Positions 57,021 to 64,000 of a DNA stretch of 64,000 nucleotides are shown piece by piece. Below the pieces are notes generated by a model. It ran no database searches. It was not told where the DNA came from and saw only the letters and a program-made list of their open reading frames with translations. Made by a program: the position numbers and the translations under genes. Numbering within the stretch: the first letter of the stretch is position 1; the number at the start of each line of letters is the position of its first letter. The DNA comes from Brachionus koreanus (lineage: Eukaryota; Rotifera; Eurotatoria; Ploima; Brachionidae), in the NCBI GenBank assembly GCA_016987375.1, contig PJRA01000016.1:631068-695067 (forward strand). Direction: 5' to 3'.

Positions 57021-59349
57021 TATTAGAAAATTTTCTAATTTCAATATTTTCCTCTATCTAATTGATATTATACTTTATTTCTATTGCAACAATTTTAAAT
57101 ATTGCATATAGAAATTGTGCGTTTAATTTAAAAAAAATTAGATTAAGCTTTTTGTTAGCAGGTTGAGTCAATTTAATTGTCTTAAGGAAAAAAAAAATTT
57201 TCCTCAATTAAATTTTATTGAAAAATAGTTTAATAAGCAACAAAACATTTTTTTTTAAAACTTAAATTGAATTTATTGATTGCTTGGCAATTCAGTAGAC
57301 ATATTAAAATTTTTATATATTTTTGCCAAATTAAGTCATTCGAATATTAGTCTTTATTATGCAATGTCATTTTTGTTTATAATCAAAATTATTTATTCCT
57401 TTCAAATAAAAAATTGTTGGTATTTTGTCTTTGAAAAATAAATTCCAATCTTTAACTATAAATTCTTTCATTTGACTCGAAAAAAATCTTTTATTGAGAA
57501 TTACAAAATTAATTCGCATTATTTTATGTTATTAGGTTTTTGTTACTTTAAAAACTAATCGTGGGCTAATTTTTTCGGCTGTGTAAAATTAAATAAAAAA
57601 AATAACTTTATTAATTTTAATCATTTTATTCAAGATTAATAAGTTTTTTTTATTCGAGAAATTCATTTCATTTAATTTTAAAACCATTTTCATAAAATAT
57701 ATTTATTTTATTAGATCACCAAAAGTTGAATTTTATTTCTGACAACCATGGACAGTAAAATTAAGGAAATTAAAGAAAATAAGAATTATTACAGATTTTT
57801 AATATATAAACATTTCCAATTTAAACTTTTCTCATTTAGTTTCAATAAAACAATATAAAATTATTATGTTTTTTTTTAAACTGTGTTAAAGAAATAAGTA
57901 AATCTAAGATATATAAGATATTTCTGAGGTGCCATCTGACAATGTCAAGACAAGTCAGTTCTATCGCTGTCTTGAAAAACTTTACTAAATTAGCTTTCGG
58001 TTGACCTAAGGTAACTTGAAGTGAAGGTTCAAAACTCATTGAACAAACTAAAAGTGTATTACTCCTTGAACCTTATAAAACCAAACACACAAGATCACCT
58101 TTTTGTCAAAACATCTTTTTCTCAAGACTTATTGAGATGCATTCAATCATTGATTAATGTTGAATAATTTCGTTAATAGATCCATATCCCATCACAAGAA
58201 GTGATCAGTCTGAAAAATCGTTAATCTAAAAGATTTTTTTCAAAATTATTTATTTTTTTTTAATTTTAATGTTTCGTTGAATATCCAAACATTCATATGA
58301 ATAGCATTATAATCGAGAATTGCTTGTTTATCTTACTCTTTTTAAAATTTTAGACTTAAAAACGGTATTGAATTTTAGACTTCCTCTGAAAGCTCGTATC
58401 ATCAAAATTAGATTTTTTAAACCAGTCTTGTACCTTTTTTACTTTAAGCACATTTTCACCTTTCACTAGACATATTTCTAGAGTTCTTGCTGATTTTTTG
58501 ATAGTCCCTTTTTCCAATAATGACGTAACAGAACCAAAATTTCAAACTTTTCATTTAATGTTCATGATAGCAGCAAATTTTTTATTTTAAAAAATTTTTT
58601 TAAATTAAATTATCAAAAAGTTAGTGAGTTTACATTTCATTTTGAAGAGTATTAAATTCTAACATATAACATATAAGGACGTAAAGAATACCCAAGTCTT
58701 TTTTAGTAAGAACGACATCTCTTTTAATTAGAAGAATATCTTTTTAATTAAACAAAATATTTATTTGCTTTAATTCTAATTAAAAAAAAAAAGATTATTA
58801 TATTTTTATTTATAATAATTGAGTAATTGACTTTTTTTTTTCACAGTACCAATATCTTCTTTTAAGTGTTGCATTTTGGACAGACTAGTTGATCTTGTCG
58901 TTTTTGAAATTAAAGTTTAAAAATAATAAAAAGAATGAAATTTAAAATTATAATTAAAAAAAAAATTAATTAGAGATTAAATGTTTTTGCATTGACTAAA
59001 TTTGGATGATACAAATCTTTAATCACCTTTAGAAAAAAAGTTATTTTAATTTAAAATTTTTAATAATTAAGATTGTGTTAATAAAATTTGGACTTAGTTT
59101 AAGTGTTAAAAACTTGGACAGTTATCTTTTTATCACGAAGAAATTTATAAATCCTGAATAGAAATAATTAAACATTTTTATCTTAAACTATTAAATTCCA
59201 TAAGACTTTTTAATTAGTATTTATTTGAAGAAAAAAAAACATTTTTAGAAGAAAGCGAATTAATAAAGATTATTTTATTTTTCAAATAACATATAAAAGT
59301 CAAAAATAGTAAAAAAACTATTCAATTTAAAAAAGTAAAAAGAAAGATG
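57021..59349. other. Intergenic stretch with mariner copy B
   Basis: AT-rich and without a host gene. It contains the mariner-like copy at 58380-58700. An open frame at 57842-58039 (minus) is somewhat GC-richer than its surroundings but shows no family features. Confidence 0.5.
58380..58700 (-). mobile_element. Mariner-like remnant, copy B
   Basis: Begins CTTCCTCTGAAAGCTCGTAT, exactly as inside copy C, and continues with AAACCAGTCTTGTACC, CTTTAAGCACATTTTCACC and CCAATAATGACGTAACAG. It covers the transposase N-terminal segment only; the C-terminal piece present in copy C is absent. Confidence 0.7.
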
Positions 59350-62300
59350 CTACCATCCAAAATCTTCATCATCCTCATTATTATTATTCTTTTCAACAGG
59401 TTTATATTCACTGGATAAGCTTTTATCATGATCAGACTTGACTGATTCAGAGCTCGAATCCGAATATTCAATTTTAATTCTAGATGCTTTTTTAACTTCT
59501 GCATTGCTTAAATTCTCGTTATTTTCCTCTTCTTCTTTTTTATTATCGAACATTTTAACATAGTCATTAAGAGCAAAGTTTTTAACAGGTGAACTTTTTC
59601 GCGTACTAGTCTCACTTTTAGAAACAGAATTTTCATCAGCTTCAATCAAGCTACTTCTATCATTCAGCGGTGCCACTTTAGACAAATCTTCATCAGATGA
59701 ATAATTTTTTTTCCCATTAGAAATCTCATTTTTATTTCTGAGCTGAAAACTTTTAAATTCATCCTGTTCTTTTTCTAAATTTTGTCTGACCTCATCCAAA
59801 TTTGGAATTGCGTTTTCTTTAATTAAATGTTCAATTTTAGAAAAATCCGGTTCACGAATTTCCCTTTTTTTCTTTTCCTTGTCGACTCTTTCAACATCCT
59901 GATTGAGCTCAGATCTAAGCGCTTTGGCTCTCAAGTCAGCCTGAATAGTCGATTGTAGAAATTTTTCCAAATCTTTAAAATCAAACTCGCGCTTCTCTTT
60001 GCCCACAATTCTAATCTCCCTAGTTTCATCATCATTTATAGGATAATATTTAGACTTTATTTTAAACTGATAGTCTCTGTAATTATTTTCAATTTTTTCA
60101 TTTTCACTTTCCAAATATCTCAGTCTGTCTTTGGTTGAGTCCAAGAAATTTAAGTCCAAATTTTGCGTTTTAACAGGAGCTGTTTCTTCGCAGCATTTAA
60201 CACCATATTGCAAAAATTCAACATCTTTTTTAACATCTGTAATAACTTCGTAGAGTTTTCTTTGTTCATAGATTTGCATTTCGTACAAATCACGCAATTC
60301 CTCATTCAGTAGAGCATGATCTTCTAATTTGTCCTTTATTTCAAGTCTATCCATTGCATCGTCTAAAATTTTTTCGCCCTCATCTCGACAAGATTGTCGA
60401 CTTTTATCATCAAAAACATCATCTGCAGCAACCTCAGTGTCCATTACAGACAAGTCTTCGTTTTTAAGATTTAGCTTGGGTACATTGGCAGCCTGGTCTT
60501 CAAAAGTAACTGATCGTTTGCGTTGAGGAACATCCCTTGAAGACAATATGGACTTTGCTCTACGAGATGAAAGATGCTTGTCTCCAATTAGTTCCTTGGA
60601 AATTTCTAATTTTTGTTTTAGCATGCGATTTTCTTGCACAATAAAATCATAGTCCATGCAGTGAGAGAGTCTTTCTTTGAGAAGTTCATTTTCCTGTTTA
60701 AGACACATTGATTCACCAAGAGTTTTTTGTAATTCTAAATCTATTTCGTTTAGCTTAATTTGCTGAGTTTGATATTCGTTTCGAATGCGGTCTAAGTGCG
60801 ACTTTTCTATTTCGTTCTGACTAGCATCTTGTTTGTTTTTGGCTTCGATTGACTGAAGGATGAATTCACGCTGGGCATATGAGCGCTCCAAGTCGAGTTT
60901 GATTCTTTCGCGTTCGTCTCTTAGACGCGCTTCAAGCTCAGCTTGTGCAAGCCGCAATTTTTCCTCTCTCATTTTCATGTCCTCTTCCATTTTTTCATAT
61001 TTAGACGAATCTATTTGCATAAATTTTGTCTGAGCTTCTACTGAGCGTTTAAATTGGGCCTCTTGCTCTCTTAGTTGTTTCATTTCGTCCAGCAAATGCT
61101 GGCGCTGTATGTAAATTTCTCGCTCTTCCAACTCTTTTTTCTGCTTAAATTGTTCTTCCAATGCCTGTTCGCGCTGATTCAACAGAGCATTTCGTTTTCC
61201 GTAAGTGTTCTCGAGGTCTTGGCGCATCGCTTGAACTTCTAATCTCATTTTTTCGCGCTCTTCGGCGCGCACTTTTGCCAACTCGATCTCTTTGAACTCA
61301 GCAATCTAAAAAGTTTACAAAAATCAAATATTTTTTTCAACATTTTTTTTACATGGATAAGCCCTCATTGGTTTCGTAATCAATGCATTAGAAAAATTAA
61401 ACTTTTGACAAGAAGAATCAGCTGTTTTCATATATTTTTTTGTATAAATAACATGAAATATTAAAAAAATTATTGATCAAATTTTATGATCATGTTCAAA
61501 TTTTTAACACATAAATATCTAAGATTCTTTTTAAATAATAATTTTTGAGTCTAATCACTTTAAATTGATATATAACTTCAAATAACAGAATTTTTTGAAA
61601 TATCAATTTTTTCTAGATTGTTTTTCTCAAATGCTTAAAATAGCATAGTTGAAAAACAATCTTTGATATTTCAAAAATTTTCTAAATATCATTTGACAAA
61701 CACAGATTCGATATTTCAACTACGGTAAAAGCCTTGCGAGATCGTGCATGGGATAACTTTTGATTCTTAGGTTCTAGTGCACACGTAAGCAACCATCCAG
61801 CTCTTGTTAAAATCGGTCTCTTTGAAAAACGTGAATAAAAATGCGCATTCCATGTTTTAATCAATTTAATTAATCAATAATGCTGAGTCAATGACCGAAA
61901 ATTCGGGCTTGACCCGGCATTAAAAATATATAATTATAAATTAAACTAGAGACAATTAAAAACTGTTTTATTTTATTTAATTTTTTAGTCTTTTTTGTAA
62001 TCTGAATTTTAGAATTTAAAATTTTCAGTGTAGATGATCAACTCGATGCAGTAGCCTTTGTGTCAGATCGGAGCTGTTGCTCAAAAAGGTACTTGAAGAG
62101 GAGATGAGCTCCTCCCCATTATCCACTATGATAGAATAGGGTAAAAAAAAAAAAAAAATTTTAGAATTTAACCCTAACCCTTATGTGTGCACTAAAACCA
62201 AAGAATCAAAAGTTATCCATGCACGATCTCTCGCATTTATGGTACCCTTTAGTCTGCTTCATCAGTAGTAAAAACATTTAGATCATCTATTAATGAGGGC

Positions 62301-63934
62301 AAAATTAAAATAATTTCACATTTTTAAATTTTAATATTTTTAGATTTTTGTGCTATTTTTAAAAAAAATTTAATTTTCTTTGCTTACTAAATAATTTGAG
62401 AAAGTTTTATTTTTTTTAATTTTCAAATAAAAAATTGCACAAAAATCTAAAAATATGAAAATTTAAAAATGTGAAATTATTTTCATTTTTCCTAAATGAG
62501 TAATATAAAATAGATCAATTTTCTCCAAAATCTGATGATAAGTATTAATTAATATATTTCAAAACAGAAGTGTTTACATTTATTCATTTATTTATATTCA
62601 CGTTTTGCTTAAAAAAAAAGATCACACACTTTTCGTGATCTAACTTTTAAAAAATCAGCTAATTTGGTGACATTCAGTTCACATTATAGAATTGTACGTG
62701 CAACAAATAAGATGACTTTTATTTTTGTAATTTAGTATGGTAAATCCCATCAAACAAAGACAAACAGAATAATTTTCTCGATAAAATCTTTTTCTCTTAA
62801 TAACAAAGTTAAAAATCAAAAGTTGTAAGTAACAATTTGAATTTGCCTGCATTATTTAAGAGCTGTTTTTATTAAATGTTTTAGAAATAAATCAAATATA
62901 ACTAAAATAAATTATTATGAAATTTTTAATTTTGCTACTTTCAGGTTTTGTTTTTACATAAAGTTTTTTTGTTTAACAAAATTTTCTTTATTTCTAAAAG
63001 TAAACTAATAAAATCATAATTTTTTAATTTCAAAATACTTTATTCTTTTCTGAGTTTCTATTGATTTTACTTTTAATATTTATTAGTCAAATAACCACTA
63101 AATATTAAGAGCAAAACTCTAGTTTAGAAATCTGTTCTCTAAGAAAATGAGCTATTGAACGAAAAAGATGATAATCAGAAGAAGAAATATCTAGGCTTAA
63201 TACTGGATGAGAAAGAAGTTTGGTTTTATATTTTTGCCTTTGTTCTTCTAGCAAAGCATTCTGAACCTTTCTTCCTCTGAAAGCTCGTATCACCAGAATT
63301 AATTTTTTTTAAACCAGTCTTGTATCCTTCTTACTTTAAGCACATTTTCACCTTCCAAAAGACATATATCACTAGTAATTGCTGTTGTTTTGATAGTTCT
63401 TTTTTCCAATAATGACGTTACAGTACCAAAATTTCAAAGTTTTAATTTTAAATTTTCATTTTATAAAATTTTTATATTTGAATTAACAAAAAGTAGCATT
63501 TTGAAAAGAATTTAATTCTGTTTATTCTAACATATAATTTGACTTAAAGTTTTAAAATCACAAAGATGCTATAATCAGAAAAATTCAACCTTTTAAAAAA
63601 CGCAAAATTTTATGACTCAATTAAAAAAATTTTTCCCACCTTGATATTTAAATACCTAAACTTGAGTAATAATGAAGCTTATGCAATTCCAGTAGACATT
63701 GATGTTTAAGAGGTTATTTAAAATACCTTTTGATTTAGTTCATTTTTGGATTTTTCTTCTAATTTTTTCTGATAGGCCACAATTTTGTCCTCAAACGAAA
63801 GTCTACTGTTAAAAAAATCACTTTTGTCCGAATAAATTTTGTCAACATGGTCTAGTTTGATGCCTAAATTTGAGGCTATGTTGTGCACGCCATCATAATC
63901 AGTCTGGGTAGATGCTTCATTTGAGACATAATGA
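59350..63934 (-). CDS. OFD1: OFD1 centriole/centriolar satellite protein (5' end outside window)
   Basis: Two exons are seen: 63934-63727 (acceptor TTTTTGCAG, donor AAAAG|GTATTT) and 61305-59350, joined in phase 0. The first carries EASTQTDYDGVHNIASNLGI, matching the METQTS...L...L..I segment after the LisH domain of human OFD1. The second starts IAEFKEIELAKVRAEEREKM and is a long coiled coil with EEREIYIQRQHLLDEMKQLR (human: [20 protein letters not shown]) and YDFIVQENRMLKQKLEISKE. It ends in an acidic tail EDDEDFGW, like the human ELDDSW end. OFD1 sits at distal centrioles and satellites and is needed for ciliogenesis. The N-terminal LisH exons must lie beyond position 64000. The 2.4-kb intron between the exons is filled with inverted-repeat elements and mariner copy C. 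Confidence 0.88.
61590..61682. repeat. Imperfect hairpin repeat in OFD1 intron
   Basis: TTTTTTGAAATATCAA and AGATTGTTTTTC on the left are mirrored by GAAAAACAATCT and TTGATATTTCAAAAA on the right, with about 20 bases between the arms. AT-rich foldback, non-coding. Confidence 0.6.
61735..62234. mobile_element. MITE-like element with about 55-bp terminal inverted repeats
   Basis: The left arm (61735-61790; GCGAGATCGTGCATGGGATA, TTTTGATTCTTAGGTTCTAG, TGCACACGTAAG) is nearly the reverse complement of the right arm (62179-62234; CTTATGTGTGCACTAAAACC, AAAGAATCAAAAGTTATCC, ATGCACGATCTCTCGC). Only a few mismatches occur over about 55 bp. The 390-bp interior has no ORF of note. Total about 500 bp. 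Superfamily not recognised; no clear target-site duplication seen. Confidence 0.75.
62307..62484. repeat. Near-perfect 47-bp-arm hairpin element
   Basis: AAAATAATTTCACATTTTTA...GATTTTTGTGC (62307-62353) is the reverse complement, with few changes, of GCACAAAAATCTAAAAATAT...GTGAAATTATTTT (62437-62483). About 83 A/T-rich bases form the loop. A foldback MITE or a recent palindromic insertion in the OFD1 intron. Confidence 0.7.
63105..63630 (-). mobile_element. Mariner-like element, copy C, internally deleted
   Basis: The minus strand first encodes an N-terminal mariner segment (ITSDICLLEGENVLKVRRIQ then DWFKK, like the ARNICAVYGE...RWF.KFRSGD helix-turn-helix of mariner/SETMAR transposases) and ELSEEERF. 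It then passes directly to the C-terminal LSHPVLSLDISSSDYHLFRS IAHFL (family: HPPYSPDLAPSDYHLFRSLQ..L). The whole catalytic centre between them, with its first two Asp, is missing, and there are stops. It therefore looks like a non-autonomous, deleted derivative in the OFD1 intron. Confidence 0.75.
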
Positions 63935-64000
63935 CTGCAAAAATAATTAACCAAATACCACATAAGTCCTTTAGTTTTGATTACTTGACTATTGATTAGA

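Noticed and set aside
57842..58039. 65-codon minus-strand frame, slightly GC-richer
   Set aside because: No motif, no splice context and no paralogue in the window; kept as non-coding, though an old repeat is possible.
61682..61864. 60-codon minus-strand frame
   Set aside because: Falls across the terminal inverted repeat of the 500-bp element; repeat-derived.
1..64000. CRISPR arrays, bacterial operons, riboswitches or integrated prophage
   Set aside because: No regularly spaced direct repeats or bacterial gene organisation; introns, Pol III tRNA genes and animal gene families show a nuclear animal genome.

Overview
This is a very AT-rich eukaryotic window. Genes are split by short introns (often 45-100 bases, GT...AG). 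Gene content is animal: Hedgehog-type acyltransferases, a PDZ/RGS-like/C1/DH/PH RhoGEF, an OFD1 centriole protein, a VRK kinase, a rhodopsin-like GPCR, ADAT3, DDX42, PRORP and MRPL23. The compact introns, low GC and style of the transposon remnants would fit a rotifer such as a monogonont Brachionus, but no marker in the window proves the taxon. There is one assembly gap of 18 N.

Layout. 0.4-1.5 kb: an intronless GPCR (minus). 6.6-13.0 kb: an alpha-1,3-fucosyltransferase of family GT10 (plus), whose last ~100 codons are separated from the rest by about 5 kb holding a CACTA/EnSpm-like transposon with two multi-exon genes. 15.3-17.2 kb: an HHAT-like MBOAT acyltransferase (minus). 18.3-19.2 kb: N gap, a tRNA-like/SINE sequence and a LINE remnant. 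19.9-32.6 kb: a large RhoGEF2/ARHGEF11/12-type gene (minus). 35.6 and 36.7 kb: two almost identical tRNA-Val(AAC) genes (minus). 36.9-38.7 kb: a second, divergent HHAT-like gene (minus). 39.7 kb: a small secreted cysteine-rich peptide. 41.2-43.2 kb: PRORP (plus). 45.0-47.2 kb: DDX42 (plus). 47.7-48.4 kb: a decayed MULE-type transposase. 48.9-57.0 kb, all minus: an unknown 175-aa protein, a secreted Tyr/Lys/Asn-rich repeat protein, a newly assembled four-exon unknown gene, MRPL23, ADAT3 and a VRK kinase. 59.35 kb to the right edge: OFD1 (minus), whose 5' end lies outside the window.

Most genes are unrelated housekeeping or signalling genes with no operon logic. Accessory DNA consists of small transposons in introns and intergenic gaps: three TTAA-flanked piggyBac-like MITEs, three copies of an internally deleted mariner-like element, a Tc1 C-terminus, LINE 3' fragments, a 500-bp element with 55-bp inverted ends, and AT-rich hairpin elements. 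The most notable observations are the CACTA element inside the fucosyltransferase, the HHAT paralogue with the catalytic Asp replaced by Asn, a PRORP that keeps its metal-binding Asp residues but lacks its structural zinc ligands, and two lineage-specific-looking secreted proteins. I found no clearly new multi-gene system.
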